Source: an uncultured Selenomonadales bacterium (GTDB taxonomy: Bacteria; Bacillota; Negativicutes; Selenomonadales; Selenomonadaceae). From it: a stretch of DNA of 64,000 nucleotides. Under the pieces are notes generated by a model, which was not told the origin of the DNA, made no database searches, and saw only the letters and a program-made list of their open reading frames with translations. The position numbers were made by a program, and so were the translations under genes. Where the stretch lies: assembly GCA_947307055.1 (NCBI GenBank), contig CAMZHX010000011.1, forward strand, positions 18,398 through 82,397, written 5' to 3'. Shown here piece by piece: positions 38,942 through 48,163 of this stretch. Numbering within the stretch: position 1 is the stretch's first letter; each line of letters starts with the position of its first letter.

Positions 38942-38960
38942 GTTCACTCCTTAAAAAAAG

Positions 38961-39029
38961 TAGGAACTAGGAACCAGGAACTAGGAATCAGTTTCCCTAG
39001 TCCCTAGCTCTTAGCTCCTAGTCCCTAGA
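38961..39029. repeat. 7-bp-unit inverted tandem repeat between efp and the acyltransferase gene
   Basis: TAGGAAC units on the left, CCTAGTC units on the right, mutually complementary. The element ends exactly at the efp stop codon. Confidence 0.9.
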
Positions 39030-39587
39030 CTATGCGCGTTCAATGTAACTGCCGGTGCGCGTGTCGATTCTGAGAACGTCGCCCTCGTTAATGAAGAGCG
39101 GCACGCGGACAACGTAACCGGTCTCAAGCGTAGCATTTTTAGTCGCGCCGGTTGCGGTGTTGCCTTTGACGGCGGGTTCGCACTCGGTGACCTTGAGTTC
39201 GACGGAGTTGGGCAGGTTAATGCCGATAATGCGCCCCTTGAAGGTCTGCACGTTGACTTCCATATTTTCCATTAGGTAATTGAGCGCGGTGCCGAGTTGT
39301 TCTTTAGTCAGCTCGATTTGGTCGTAAGTCGTGACGTCCATGAAGGTATATTGCCCGTCGGATTCGTAAAGGAATTGCATTTTGTTGGTATCGAGGCGAG
39401 CGGGCGGCATTTTCTCATTGGGATTGAAAGTGCGTTCGACGACTGCGCCGGTCTCGACGTTTTTAATTTTCGTGCGGACGAATGCCGCGCCTTTACCTGG
39501 CTTGACGTGTTGGAACTCGACGACTTGCCACGCCGCCCCGTCAATCTCAATCGTTAAACCTGTTCTGAAATCGGTACTTGAAATCAT
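39030..39587 (-). CDS. efp: elongation factor P
   Basis: 185 residues of standard length, with three beta-barrel domains. It relieves ribosome stalling at proline runs. The domain I tip loop reads KPGKGAA, with Lys32 at the modified position. The C-terminal domain holds [11 protein letters not shown] and [13 protein letters not shown]. It lies between repeat elements, downstream of pepP in the usual Firmicute pepP-efp order. Confidence 0.95.
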   Translation of the reverse strand: MISSTDFRTGLTIEIDGAAWQVVEFQHVKPGKGAAFVRTKIKNVETGAVVERTFNPNEKMPPARLDTNKMQFLYESDGQYTFMDVTTYDQIELTKEQLGTALNYLMENMEVNVQTFKGRIIGINLPNSVELKVTECEPAVKGNTATGATKNATLETGYVVRVPLFINEGDVLRIDTRTGSYIERA

Positions 39588-39603
39588 TTTATAACCTCCG
39601 TTT

Positions 39604-39666
39604 ATAGTTGTTAGTGATTAGTGGTTAGTTGCTAGAATTCTAATTCCCTAATAACCTAATAACCTA
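39604..39666. repeat. 8-bp-unit inverted repeat centred on GAATTC, supplying the pepP stop
   Basis: GTTAGTGATTAG-type units, TAGAATTCTAAT, then CCTAATAA units. The last unit contains the pepP stop codon (CTA on the plus strand at 39664-39666). Confidence 0.85.
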
Positions 39667-40752
39667 CAATTCTATCAAATGTTTTGGCGAATGCGTCAAA
39701 GGCTCGGCTGAACCTTGCGTCACCAAAACTGTATCCTCAATCCTGACGCCGCCGACATTTTCAAAGTAAAGTCCTGGCTCATCGGTGACAATCATATTCG
39801 GCAAAAGCTTTTCGGTCTTGCTGAGCTTTGAAAGGCGCGGCTCCTCGTGAATCTCAAGGCCGACGCCGTGTCCGAGTCCGTGAACAAAATTTTTGCCAAA
39901 GCCCGCGTCCTCCAAAATTTTCCTGACGGCCTCATCAATATCCTTGCCGCTCTTGCCCGCCGTGATAACTTCCAAGCCGTAAAGTTGCGCGGACAAGACA
40001 GCGTTATAAATTTTCTTCTGCTCGGCGGAAGCTTTGCCGACACAAATTGTGCGCGTTATGTCGGAGTGGTAGCCGTTGAAGACCGCGCCGAAATCCATTG
40101 TGACGAGTTCGCCCGCCACAATTTTTTTATCGGTCGCGATGCCGTGCGGAAGACTACCTCGCCAACCCGACGCAACGATTGTAGGAAAGGCGGCGCGTTC
40201 GGAACCGAGCTTGCGCATAAGGTATTCCAACTCGGCGGCGACTTCGACCTCGCTGACTTCGGGCTTGATGAAGTCCAGAATTTTTTCAAAAGCTTTGTCG
40301 GCAATCTCGCAAGCTTTTTTTATGCAAGCAATCTCCGCCGCGTCTTTGACTTGCCGCAAAGTATCAAGCTCGACGGATTTAAGCTCGACACCTGCAATTT
40401 CTTTGGCGAGGTAATCGCTTTTGGCGACCGTCATATCCAAACTTTCAATGCCGAATTTTTTACAGCCGGAAGCTTTCATTTCTTCGACGAGCTTTTTATA
40501 AAGCCCTTCGGTTTGCTCGACGATTTGGAAATTTTTACTCTCGCGCTTAGCCTGTTCGGTGTAGCGTCCGTCAGTCAGGAGCTTGCGAAAATTTTTCCCG
40601 ACCAATAACGCTGAACTATCTCCGCGAAAACCGCTAAAGTATGTGACGTTGGCAATTTTCGTGATAAGGAGCGCGTCGACTTCTTCTGCGGAAATTTTTT
40701 CGTAGAGATTCGCCAGCCGCCCCGAAAAATCAAAACTTTTCCCTTCTCCCAT
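39664..40752 (-). CDS. pepP: Xaa-Pro aminopeptidase (M24B)
   Basis: 362 residues. The N-terminal creatinase-like domain covers about 1-130 and the pita-bread metallopeptidase follows. Metal ligands lie in MDFGAVFNGYHSDITR, HGLGHGVGLEIHE, TDEPGLY and RIEDT. It releases N-terminal residues next to proline. ATG 40752 and the first residues MGEGKSF come from a GGGAAAT-type repeat, which also supplies the AAGGGA ribosome-binding site. The upstream aroQ stop lies 12 bases away. Confidence 0.9.
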   Translation of the reverse strand: MGEGKSFDFSGRLANLYEKISAEEVDALLITKIANVTYFSGFRGDSSALLVGKNFRKLLTDGRYTEQAKRESKNFQIVEQTEGLYKKLVEEMKASGCKKFGIESLDMTVAKSDYLAKEIAGVELKSVELDTLRQVKDAAEIACIKKACEIADKAFEKILDFIKPEVSEVEVAAELEYLMRKLGSERAAFPTIVASGWRGSLPHGIATDKKIVAGELVTMDFGAVFNGYHSDITRTICVGKASAEQKKIYNAVLSAQLYGLEVITAGKSGKDIDEAVRKILEDAGFGKNFVHGLGHGVGLEIHEEPRLSKLSKTEKLLPNMIVTDEPGLYFENVGGVRIEDTVLVTQGSAEPLTHSPKHLIEL

Positions 40753-40766
40753 TTCCCTTTTCCCTT
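40737..40766. repeat. single-arm 7-bp repeat at the aroQ/pepP junction
   Basis: Units TTTCCCT/TCTCCCA. It supplies the start of pepP on one side and abuts the aroQ stop on the other. Confidence 0.75.
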
Positions 40767-41241
40767 ACTTAGAATCCTTCTGCAACTTGCGAATAGCGAT
40801 GTCGAGCGCGGCAATGTAGCTATCGACGCCGAAGCCGCAAATTTGCCCCATGACGACCGGCGCAATTACCGACTTATGCCTAAACTCTTCCCGGCGATGA
40901 ATGTTCGACAAATGCAACTCAATCACGGGAACGGGCACGGCAGCTATCGCGTCGCGCAGGGCAATGCTGTAATGCGTCAATGCTCCGGCGTTGAGCAAAA
41001 TAAAATCGTAACGCCCGCGAGCTTTTTGAATCGCCTCGATCAATTCGCCCTCAAAATTCGATTGCAAAAAGTCTATCTCGTCGACGCCCGCAATTTTCGC
41101 CCGCTCGCGCAAAATTTCGTTTATGTCGTTTAGGGTCGTCCACCCGTAAATTTCCGGCTCGCGCGTCCCCAACAAATTTAAATTCGGGCCGTTCAAAACT
41201 AAAATCCTCTTGACGTTCAAGCCGCCATTTTCTGATTGCAA
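40765..41241 (-). CDS. aroQ: type II 3-dehydroquinate dehydratase
   Basis: 158 residues, with a TTG start at 41241 preceded by AAGGGGGAG. The shikimate-pathway type II enzyme has the active-site segment NGPNLNLLGTREPEIYG with its Tyr, NAGALTHYSIALRDA, and ELHLSNIHRREEFRH with the catalytic His. The extra N-terminal residues (MQSENGGLN) are beyond the usual family start at VKRILVLNGPN, so a later start is possible. Neighbours are acylphosphatase and pepP. Confidence 0.9.
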   Translation of the reverse strand: MQSENGGLNVKRILVLNGPNLNLLGTREPEIYGWTTLNDINEILRERAKIAGVDEIDFLQSNFEGELIEAIQKARGRYDFILLNAGALTHYSIALRDAIAAVPVPVIELHLSNIHRREEFRHKSVIAPVVMGQICGFGVDSYIAALDIAIRKLQKDSK

Positions 41242-41256
41242 ATTCGTTCTCCCCCT

Positions 41257-41601
41257 TCAATATCTGATAGCAAATGTATTTTCGCCCGCGACGACCGGCA
41301 AATCGCTCTGCGTAAAGTTCGTGACCTTAATCCAATCGTTGCCGCGCTGAATTTTGGCGATAAGTCGTTCGACAATTTGCGGCTCGCCTTGCAATTCCAT
41401 AGTGACGGAGCCGTCGCTCATATTTTTGACCCAGCCGGTTATGCCCATAGCTTTGGCGTTGCTCTGAACAAAAAATCTGAAGCCGACGCCTTGCACGCGA
41501 CCTTCAGCCCTGCCCGCCTTGCGAATCGCATTTTCCACGTTGACGGGCTCGACGGTCTCGGCGTCCTCCGAACCGCCAAAAATATTTCTCCAAAATCCCA
41601 T
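41257..41601 (-). CDS. acyP: acylphosphatase
   Basis: 114 residues from ATG 41601, chosen for GAGGAG nine bases upstream over TTG 41610. Residues about 35-114 are acylphosphatase: EGRVQGVGFRFFVQ with the phosphate-binding Arg, and GWVKNMSDGSV with the catalytic Asn. The first 35 residues are an extension beyond the normal 92-residue enzyme, of unknown role. Hydrolyses acyl phosphates. Confidence 0.85.
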   Translation of the reverse strand: MGFWRNIFGGSEDAETVEPVNVENAIRKAGRAEGRVQGVGFRFFVQSNAKAMGITGWVKNMSDGSVTMELQGEPQIVERLIAKIQRGNDWIKVTNFTQSDLPVVAGENTFAIRY

Positions 41602-41621
41602 AATTTTCAACTCCTCATAAG

Positions 41622-42542
41622 TTATCGGTTACGTTGCCGCGACATGTAATTTGCCGCGATTGAGCCAGAGATATTGTGCCAGACGCTGAAGATTGCGCTG
41701 GGAATTGCAGCCGCCGCGCTGAAATGCGTCATTGCCAGCGACGCCGCCAATCCGGAATTTTGCATTCCGACTTCGATTGAAATTGCTTTTGTCTTAGCCG
41801 TGTTCATGCCGAAAATTTTCGCCGCGCAGTAGCCCAAACCATAACCGCAAAGATTATGCAACATGACAACAAACATCATGATTAAGCCCGTCTGCAAAAT
41901 TTTTTCTGCGTTCACGCTGACGACGCCGCCAATAATCAGCAAAATTGCGACAATCGACACGAGCGGCAAAATTTCCGTCACGCGCTTTACGAAATCGGTG
42001 AACAGTTGATTGACGAGCAAACCTAGTACAATCGGCGCGACGACCACTTGAACAATCGAAAGCATCATGTCGACGAACGAGACGTTAATCCACGCGCCCG
42101 CTAAAAGCCAAGTCAAAAGCGGCGTGACAATCGGCGCAAGAATCGTTGACGCCATCGACATCGAAACCGATAATGCTAAATCGCCCTTCGCCAAGTAAGT
42201 CATCACGTTCGACGCGGTACCGCCCGGACATGTGCCTACGAGTATCACGCCTGCCGCAAGCTCAGCCGGCAACTGAAATAAATTCGCAAATCCGAGCGCA
42301 AGCAACGGCATTATCGTAAACTGCGCCAAAAGTCCAATCAGCACGTCACGTGGTCGGCGGAAAATTTCGCGGAAATCTTCGGGCTTGAGCGTCATTCCCA
42401 TGCCGAACATAATCACGCCCAAAAGAATCGAGATACGCGGTACCACCCATTTGAACGACACAGGCAAAGTCAGCGCAATAACGGCGACGATTATGGCGAG
42501 CAGTGCCATATTCCGCGAAACGAACGTTGAAAAATTTTTCAT
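41622..42542 (-). CDS. bile acid:sodium symporter (BASS) family transporter
   Basis: 306 residues with about nine to ten hydrophobic helices. GTCPGGTASNVMTYLAKGD (about 102-120) and EVGMQNSGLAASLA (about 255-268) are the paired sodium-site crossover motifs. It takes up organic anions with sodium. Substrate is not evident, since bacterial members carry bile acids, pantoate or 2-keto acids. It lies three bases downstream of the U32 protease gene. Confidence 0.85.
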   Translation of the reverse strand: MKNFSTFVSRNMALLAIIVAVIALTLPVSFKWVVPRISILLGVIMFGMGMTLKPEDFREIFRRPRDVLIGLLAQFTIMPLLALGFANLFQLPAELAAGVILVGTCPGGTASNVMTYLAKGDLALSVSMSMASTILAPIVTPLLTWLLAGAWINVSFVDMMLSIVQVVVAPIVLGLLVNQLFTDFVKRVTEILPLVSIVAILLIIGGVVSVNAEKILQTGLIMMFVVMLHNLCGYGLGYCAAKIFGMNTAKTKAISIEVGMQNSGLAASLAMTHFSAAAAIPSAIFSVWHNISGSIAANYMSRQRNR

Positions 42543-42545
42543 GAA

Positions 42546-43838
42546 TCAAACCTCACGCATCAGAGACCAAGTTTCTACGGGGTCGGCGACGGGAATTTTC
42601 ACGATTTGTTGAGCGTGCGGCGCAGATGAAATTTCTAAGCCGTCCGCGTCGCGCATTGCAGTTATCGTCTGCGAAAAAGTTTTGCCATGCGGTTGAAAAA
42701 ATTCCACGCGCTCGCCGATTGCAAATTTGCCGCGCTGTTCAATAGTCGCCGTCATAGTGCTTGCGTCGAAGGCGCGAACGATTCCCAAAAAGTTTGACGA
42801 ACGACTTGGCTTTGACATGTCGTAAATTTCAGTCGGTTTGCCGTCGCTCATGAAAAATCCGCTTGTGTACGGTCGGTGCGCAATCTTATTCAATTCGTCG
42901 AGCCACTCGCTACGAATTTCAAACGCGCCGTCGAAATATGAATCAATCGCCGCCCGATAAACTTTCACGACGCCCGCCACATAATTAACGCTTTTCATGC
43001 GCCCTTCAATTTTTAAACTCGTCACGCCGCTTTCAATCACCTTGTCGAGGTACGGCAACAAGCACAAGTCTTTTGAGTTCATAACGTAGGAGCCGCGCTC
43101 GTCCTCGCCTATTGGAAAATATTCGCCTGGTCGCGTCTCCTCGACGAGATTATATTTCCAGCGGCATGAATGAGTACACGCGCCTTGATTGCCGTCGCGC
43201 CCCGTCAAGAATTTCGACAGCCAACACCGCCCCGAATACGATATGCACATTGCGCCGTGAACGAAAATTTCCAACTCCGCCGCGCAGTTCGATTTAATCT
43301 CTAAAATTTCCGCGCAGGTGAGCTCGCGAGCTAAAACGATTCGACTTGCGCCTAAGTCGCTGAAAAATTTCGCCGCGCGCCAATTCGTAACGTTCGCTTG
43401 CGTGCTGACGTGAATTTTTAAATTGGTCAGCTCCTTCGCCAAACTTAAAACGCCTAAGTCCGAAACTAAAATTGCATCGACGCCTGCGCGGTCCAAAAAT
43501 TTCAGATAGTCGGCAAGGTCGGCGATGTCCCTGTTGTGCGCGAAGATGTTGACTGCCGCATAAATTTTTTTGCCGAGCGCGTGCGTAAAGTCGACCGCCT
43601 TTAAAATTTCGTCGCGGGTGAAGTTGTCGCCGAAGGCTCGCAAGCTGAAATTTTTCCCGCCGAAGTAAATTGCGTCCGCCCCGTAAATCAGCGCGGCTTG
43701 CAACTTCTCAAAATTCCCAGCCGGTGCTAAAAGCTCTGGCTTTTTTAAGGGGAAAGGGAGATGGGAGAAGGGAGAAGTAATGAAAAGACTTTTCCCCTTT
43801 CCCTTTTCCCATTTCCCTTTAACGATATTTGTTGACAA
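42546..43838 (-). CDS. peptidase U32 / tRNA hydroxylation (TrhP-like) protein
   Basis: 430 residues. The family begins at KKPELLAPAG, near residue 33. HGAMCISYSGRCWLSKF and GNQGACTHSCRW supply the conserved cysteines, followed by a C-terminal beta domain. Relatives (YegQ/TrhP, RlhA) take part in tRNA or rRNA hydroxylation, and protease activity is claimed for others. The first 32 residues are encoded by a repeat element and overlap the mltG end. TTG 43838 is the first possible start but has no clear ribosome-binding site, so the true start is uncertain. Confidence 0.8.
   Translation of the reverse strand: MSTNIVKGKWEKGKGKSLFITSPFSHLPFPLKKPELLAPAGNFEKLQAALIYGADAIYFGGKNFSLRAFGDNFTRDEILKAVDFTHALGKKIYAAVNIFAHNRDIADLADYLKFLDRAGVDAILVSDLGVLSLAKELTNLKIHVSTQANVTNWRAAKFFSDLGASRIVLARELTCAEILEIKSNCAAELEIFVHGAMCISYSGRCWLSKFLTGRDGNQGACTHSCRWKYNLVEETRPGEYFPIGEDERGSYVMNSKDLCLLPYLDKVIESGVTSLKIEGRMKSVNYVAGVVKVYRAAIDSYFDGAFEIRSEWLDELNKIAHRPYTSGFFMSDGKPTEIYDMSKPSRSSNFLGIVRAFDASTMTATIEQRGKFAIGERVEFFQPHGKTFSQTITAMRDADGLEISSAPHAQQIVKIPVADPVETWSLMREV
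43750..43820. repeat. 7-bp-unit inverted repeat at the mltG/U32 junction
   Basis: Left GGGAGAT/GGGAGAA units are followed by TTTCCCC/TTTCCCA units. It lies inside the U32 reading frame and abuts the mltG stop. Confidence 0.85.
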
Positions 43839-44976
43839 GATTCAAATGCTCCTCGTAAGTGTAGGCGTAATGATTGTGACCGCTGCGGTCGGCGACGAAG
43901 TAAAGATAATCGGTGTTGGCGGGTTGCAAGACAGCTTCAATCGACGCCATACCAGGATTAGCAATCGGACCCGGCGGCAGTCCCACATGCTGATAAGTGT
44001 TGTACGGCGAATCAATTTGCGTGTCCTCAATCGTGACCTCTTCCTTTGGCGAGTCCATTAAATATTGTAACGTCGCGTCGGTTTGGAGCGGCATATTTAA
44101 TTTTAATCGCTTCAATAAAACTTGCGCGACAATCGCTCTATCCTCCGGAAATCTGACTTCGCGCTCGACCATAGACGCCAAAGTTATCAAGTCGTAAATC
44201 GACAAATCCATTTTGGCAGCTTGCGCCCGCATTGCCGGCGTCAATTTCTCGTCGAAAGTGTTCGCCATTAGGTTCAAAATTTCGTCAATCTCAACGTCGT
44301 TTTCGACAGTGTAGGTGTCGGGGAAAAGAAAACCTTCCGCCGCGAAGAAAACATTTTTATGTTTGTGCATGTAGTCGAAGGGCGCGAAATTTTCGGCCGC
44401 CATAAGGAAATCGTCTTTGTTGGCGAGGTCGAGGTTGTAAAGCCGCTCGGCAATCTCCTTGACGCCAAAACCTTCGGGCACCGTGAATTGAATCAATTTT
44501 TTCTCGCCGGTCAAGAGTTTAGCGAAAACGTCATCATAAGCCATACCGGGCGTGAACGTGTAGGAACCAGGCCGGAGCTTGTCGTCGTAGCCGTAAATTC
44601 GCGCCAAAATTCTAAACTTCAACGTGCTGTCGATAACGTCCTTTTCCGCTAGCCTGTCAGCAATTTCCGCCGTCGAAAGTCCTTCACGAATTTTGACGTT
44701 GACGCGCCTTTCAATTTCGGTGCTCGAATCGGTTTCGGTTTGGGTCGAGGTCGGTTTATGAATTTGCGCGACGGTCGGGTCAGCGAAAATCAAAACTGCG
44801 CCGATTACCACTATGCAAAAGAAAACTGCGCCCGCCACGCTCGCGACGTACTTAAAAGAAATTTCTTCGCGCAAGCCGTTCACTAATGATTCATGTAATC
44901 TTTTGAGCGCGGAAGGTTTTCTTTCGGAGCGGCGGGAGGGGATTTTTGAAAAATTTTTGTCGTCGGGCTCTATCAT
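43819..44976 (-). CDS. mltG: endolytic murein transglycosylase MltG
   Basis: 385 residues with one N-terminal membrane helix (about 45-65). A LysM-like subdomain follows (about 90-165), then the YceG-type catalytic domain. The catalytic Glu is in ASMVEREVRF, and YNTYQHVGLPPGPIANPG is the family hallmark. It cuts nascent peptidoglycan strands. It overlaps the DUF1292 gene by four bases upstream, as in many Firmicutes. Confidence 0.9.
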   Translation of the reverse strand: MIEPDDKNFSKIPSRRSERKPSALKRLHESLVNGLREEISFKYVASVAGAVFFCIVVIGAVLIFADPTVAQIHKPTSTQTETDSSTEIERRVNVKIREGLSTAEIADRLAEKDVIDSTLKFRILARIYGYDDKLRPGSYTFTPGMAYDDVFAKLLTGEKKLIQFTVPEGFGVKEIAERLYNLDLANKDDFLMAAENFAPFDYMHKHKNVFFAAEGFLFPDTYTVENDVEIDEILNLMANTFDEKLTPAMRAQAAKMDLSIYDLITLASMVEREVRFPEDRAIVAQVLLKRLKLNMPLQTDATLQYLMDSPKEEVTIEDTQIDSPYNTYQHVGLPPGPIANPGMASIEAVLQPANTDYLYFVADRSGHNHYAYTYEEHLNLVNKYR

Positions 44977-45278
44977 TCTTCTTCATCCAAAAGTTTTTCG
45001 TAGGCCGCTTGAACCTTATCAAATTCCTCGTCGGTGGGCTCGATGTATTCTTCTTGCCCGTCCGCGTTGATGACGATTTTGGCAATGACAACGTCGTCGT
45101 CCTCGCAACCGCAATCGCAACCGTGCTCGTGTTCGTCGTTCTTAATCTCGACCAGCAAGGCATATCTTTCGCCGTCGACAGGGATAATCAATTCCTCGCT
45201 GTAGTAGAAAACGTTGCCGTCCTCGTCGGTCATCTCGACAACAAAATCATCGTCGAAATTTTCTTCTCTCTTATCCAT
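44973..45278 (-). CDS. DUF1292 protein (YrzB-like)
   Basis: 101 residues from ATG 45278, the start I prefer over 45317 because GAGGAA lies upstream and the extra residues are repeat-encoded. Highly acidic, with FVVEMTDEDGNVFYY and IPVDGERYALL typical of the family, and a Cys-rich CDCGCED segment. The family is found next to ruvX and mltG in Firmicutes. Function unknown. Confidence 0.8.
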   Translation of the reverse strand: MDKREENFDDDFVVEMTDEDGNVFYYSEELIIPVDGERYALLVEIKNDEHEHGCDCGCEDDDVVIAKIVINADGQEEYIEPTDEEFDKVQAAYEKLLDEEE

Positions 45279-45280
45279 TC

Positions 45281-45310
45281 CAAATTCCTCATTCCTAATT
45301 TCTAATTGCA
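45281..45310. repeat. single-arm 7-bp repeat upstream of DUF1292
   Basis: ATTCCTCATTCCTAATT-type units (7 bp), lying across the ruvX stop. They supply the ribosome-binding site of the DUF1292 gene. Confidence 0.65.
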
Positions 45311-45714
45311 CTTTCAAGCCAGCCTTGCAAGATGTAGACTGCCGCCATTTTGTCGATAACTTTCTTGCGTTTTTTGCGACTTAAATCCGCCTCGATAAGC
45401 GAACGCGTCGCGGCAACCGTGCTAAGGCGTTCGTCCCAAAAAATTTGCTTGACGTTTGGGAAGCTCGCATTGAGTTTGGCGGCAAATTTTTTTACGAGCT
45501 CGCAACGAGTACCTTCCGTGCCATCCATATTTTTAGGCAAGCCGATAACGAAAACTTCCGCGCCGTATTGCGTGACGAGTTCGCCTAGCCGATTCAAATC
45601 ATTTTTGTTGGAAGTCCTGCGGATAGTCTCGACGCCCTGCGCGGTTATGCCGAGCAAATCGCTGACAGCGACGCCGATAGTTTTGTCGCCTACATCAAGG
45701 GCAAGGGCTCTCAC
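45295..45714 (-). CDS. ruvX: Holliday junction resolvase-like / pre-16S rRNA nuclease YqgF
   Basis: 139 residues of standard YqgF length with the RNase H-like fold: [15 protein letters not shown] at residue 5, [11 protein letters not shown] near 82, and [11 protein letters not shown] near 105. The family was named for recombination and is now tied to 16S rRNA 5-prime maturation. It overlaps ireB by four bases upstream. Confidence 0.9.
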   Translation of the reverse strand: MRALALDVGDKTIGVAVSDLLGITAQGVETIRRTSNKNDLNRLGELVTQYGAEVFVIGLPKNMDGTEGTRCELVKKFAAKLNASFPNVKQIFWDERLSTVAATRSLIEADLSRKKRKKVIDKMAAVYILQGWLESAIRN

Positions 45715-45989
45715 TTTTTGCCCTCCAGCCGCGCAAGGTATGTCCTCACGAGTTCTTCTAAAAGTTCGTCGCGTTCGACCTTGCGAATTTTACTGCGTGC
45801 CTCCATATGGCTTGTCACGTAAGCAGGGTCGCCGCTCAGAAGGTAGCCGACCAGTTGGTGCACGGGATTATAACCTTTTTCGGTCATTGCTTTGTACGCA
45901 TTTTTTATGACTTTTTCCGCGCGATTCTCCTCGACGCCGAAATTAAACATGCGAGTTTCATCGCTGACCGTTTTGGTCTCGTCGCTCAT
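45711..45989 (-). CDS. ireB: IreB-family regulatory phosphoprotein
   Basis: 92 residues from ATG 45989, with GGGGAGTG upstream. It matches the DUF965/IreB family throughout: [30 protein letters not shown] and [14 protein letters not shown]. In enterococci it is a substrate of the IreK kinase. Start of the ireB-ruvX-DUF1292-mltG run. Confidence 0.9.
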   Translation of the reverse strand: MSDETKTVSDETRMFNFGVEENRAEKVIKNAYKAMTEKGYNPVHQLVGYLLSGDPAYVTSHMEARSKIRKVERDELLEELVRTYLARLEGKK

Positions 45990-46057
45990 CAAATCACTCC
46001 CCTAAATTTTTTCCCGCATTTTACAACAAAAAAGCGGCAAGCGCAATTAACAACTGC

Positions 46058-47350
46058 TCACTCGCCAAAAACTCCGTCATTGAAAATTTTTTCGACCTTG
46101 ACTTTGATGACTTCGCCGAGCGCAATATTTTTATCGGGCGTGTAAACTCTGACGTAATTTTTCGTCAAGCCGTCGACGACTCCATTTGTCGAAGTCTCCG
46201 CGATTATCTCTACCGTTTTGCCGAGCAATCGCTCCGAAAATTTTTGAGACTTCGCCCGCGAAATTTCTAGTGCTCGACCTGCGCGGAATTTTTTGACTTG
46301 CGACGGGATTTGATCGGGTAAAGTTGCCGCGACCGTTCCGACCCTCGCCGAGTAAGGGAACACGTGAATTTTGCTGAAAGGTTGCGTCTGAATAAATTCT
46401 AGTGTCTCGCTGAAATGTTTATCAGTCTCGCCAGGAAAGCCGACGATTAAATCAGTGCCGATTGAAATTTCCGGAATCTCCTTGACGAGCCGCGCAGTCA
46501 GCTCTGCAAAATTTTTCGTCGTGTAGGGTCGGCGCATTGCCCGCAAAATTTCATCGCTACCTGCTTGCAACGGCAAATGCACATGATTACAAATGCGCCC
46601 GTCGCTTTTGAGCAAGTCAATAAGTTCGTCAGACATCTCCGCCGATTCGAGCGAGCCGAGCCGAAGTCGCAGAGGATTAGCCGCGTCGAGGACAGTTTTA
46701 ATCGCGTCGACGAGATTTATTTTGCTTTGGAAGTCGCGACCATACGCGCCGATATGAATGCCCGTCAAGACAATTTCCTTGTAGCCCGCCGCTTTGAGCT
46801 CCAAACATTCAGCGCGAATGCTCTCAAGTTTACGACTGCGCACGCGCCCGCGAACGTAAGGAATTATGCAGTAGGAGCAGAAATTATTGCAGCCGTCCTC
46901 AATCTTCAAAAAAGCTCGCGTCCTGTGCGGGGTGTGCGGCAATTCCTCAAAATCGCGAATGTCATTGACGTTGCCGACCTGCAAGATTTTTTCGCCGCGA
47001 TTACTCAACGCCAACTCGACCAACTTGACAACGCGAACCCTATCTTTCGTGCCGATAATCACGTCGACGCCATCAATTTTTGAAATTTCATCTGGCTCGC
47101 TTTGAGCGTAGCAGCCGACGACGACAAGCACGGCATTTTTATTTGCGCCCGCCGCACGACGAATCATTTGCCGCGACTTTTGCGAGCTGACCGCCGTAAC
47201 TGTGCAGGTGTTCACGACGATAACATCAGCCTCCGAAATTTCCTGCGCGAGTTCGTAGCCGTTCGCCTCGAAAAGTTTTTGCATAGCTTCCGATTCGTAC
47301 TGATTGACTTTGCAGCCGAGCGTTTGAAAAAAAACTTTACATCCGCTCAT
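46058..47350 (-). CDS. mtaB: tRNA t6A37 methylthiotransferase
   Basis: 430 residues, full length. The N-terminal MTTase domain has TLGCKVNQYES at 10-20. The radical-SAM cluster motif is CNNFCSYC (about 153-160). The C-terminal TRAM domain covers about 370-430. It adds methylthio to t6A37 of tRNAs that read ANN codons. It overlaps rsmE by 14 bases. Confidence 0.92.
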   Translation of the reverse strand: MSGCKVFFQTLGCKVNQYESEAMQKLFEANGYELAQEISEADVIVVNTCTVTAVSSQKSRQMIRRAAGANKNAVLVVVGCYAQSEPDEISKIDGVDVIIGTKDRVRVVKLVELALSNRGEKILQVGNVNDIRDFEELPHTPHRTRAFLKIEDGCNNFCSYCIIPYVRGRVRSRKLESIRAECLELKAAGYKEIVLTGIHIGAYGRDFQSKINLVDAIKTVLDAANPLRLRLGSLESAEMSDELIDLLKSDGRICNHVHLPLQAGSDEILRAMRRPYTTKNFAELTARLVKEIPEISIGTDLIVGFPGETDKHFSETLEFIQTQPFSKIHVFPYSARVGTVAATLPDQIPSQVKKFRAGRALEISRAKSQKFSERLLGKTVEIIAETSTNGVVDGLTKNYVRVYTPDKNIALGEVIKVKVEKIFNDGVFGE

Positions 47351-48065
47351 AGTTAATCATCGCCAAAACGGAAATTGCCGCCGTGTCAGTTTTCAAAATC
47401 CTATCACCGAGACTCGCGCTGACTCCGCCCGCAGATTTTATTTCGCTAACTTCGCGCTCACTGAAACCGCCTTCCGGCCCGATAAGCACGAGAATATTTT
47501 CTTTATCGCAACGGCTCAAAACTTCGCGGACGGTCGTCGACTTTTCCAGCTCCCAACAAAATAGGAACAGCCAATCTCTATCGAGCGGCGAAATTTTTTT
47601 AAGCCAATCGTCGAGCTTGAGAACGTCGCCGATTTCGGGAATGGTATCGCGGGCGCATTGTTCGGAAGATTCTTTAGCGATTTTGCGCCAACGTTCGAGC
47701 TTATTTTTTTCGCGAGCTCCGCCGGGTCTAGCAATCGTCCGCTCCGAAATCAGCGGCTGAATCTTATCGACGCCCAATTCGGTTGCCTTTTCGATTATCG
47801 TTTCAAAGCGATTTTGTTTGGGCAGGCAATCGGCTAAAATAATTTTCCCGCCGCCGACAACTTTTCTGACTTCGCCGACGCGTTGAGCCTTAATCGTCTC
47901 CCTGTCGAAGTCAATCAGCTCAATGACCGCGCAATTTCCCGAACCGTCTACGGCCGTAATCCTATCGCCGCGCTTAGCCCTCAAGGCGTAGGCTAGGTGT
48001 CTAGCGTCCGGCCCGATGATTTTTATTTCGTTGCTCGTGATGTCTTCTAAAAAAATTCTCTTCAT
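47337..48065 (-). CDS. rsmE: 16S rRNA m3U1498 methyltransferase
   Basis: 242 residues from ATG 48065, with AGAGG upstream. A PUA-like N-terminal domain precedes a SPOUT methyltransferase with the knot motif LIGPEGGFSEREV and the SLGDRILKTDTA end. It methylates U1498 of 16S rRNA. It is divergent from the Gtr-like gene at 48164, with both promoters visible between them. Confidence 0.92.
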   Translation of the reverse strand: MKRIFLEDITSNEIKIIGPDARHLAYALRAKRGDRITAVDGSGNCAVIELIDFDRETIKAQRVGEVRKVVGGGKIILADCLPKQNRFETIIEKATELGVDKIQPLISERTIARPGGAREKNKLERWRKIAKESSEQCARDTIPEIGDVLKLDDWLKKISPLDRDWLFLFCWELEKSTTVREVLSRCDKENILVLIGPEGGFSEREVSEIKSAGGVSASLGDRILKTDTAAISVLAMINYERM

Positions 48066-48093
48066 CTTATCGCCTCTCAAAAATTTTTTCGAT

Positions 48094-48120
48094 TTTATAC
48101 CATTGCCCGCCTTTTATCAA
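48094..48120 (-). promoter_or_regulatory. rsmE promoter
   Basis: Minus strand: TTGATA (48115-48120) and TATAAA (48094-48099), 15 bases apart, with a TGG extended -10. Confidence 0.55.
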
Positions 48121-48131
48121 TGGAAAATATC

Positions 48132-48140
48132 TGATATAAT
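48132..48140 (+). promoter_or_regulatory. extended -10 promoter of the glycosylation/RND operon
   Basis: TGATATAAT is a perfect extended -10. No good -35 is seen. Transcription would begin near 48147, giving a leader of about 17 bases to the ATG at 48164 with AGGAGG in between. Confidence 0.6.
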
Positions 48141-48163
48141 TTTTTCAAAAAGGAGGACGGCTC

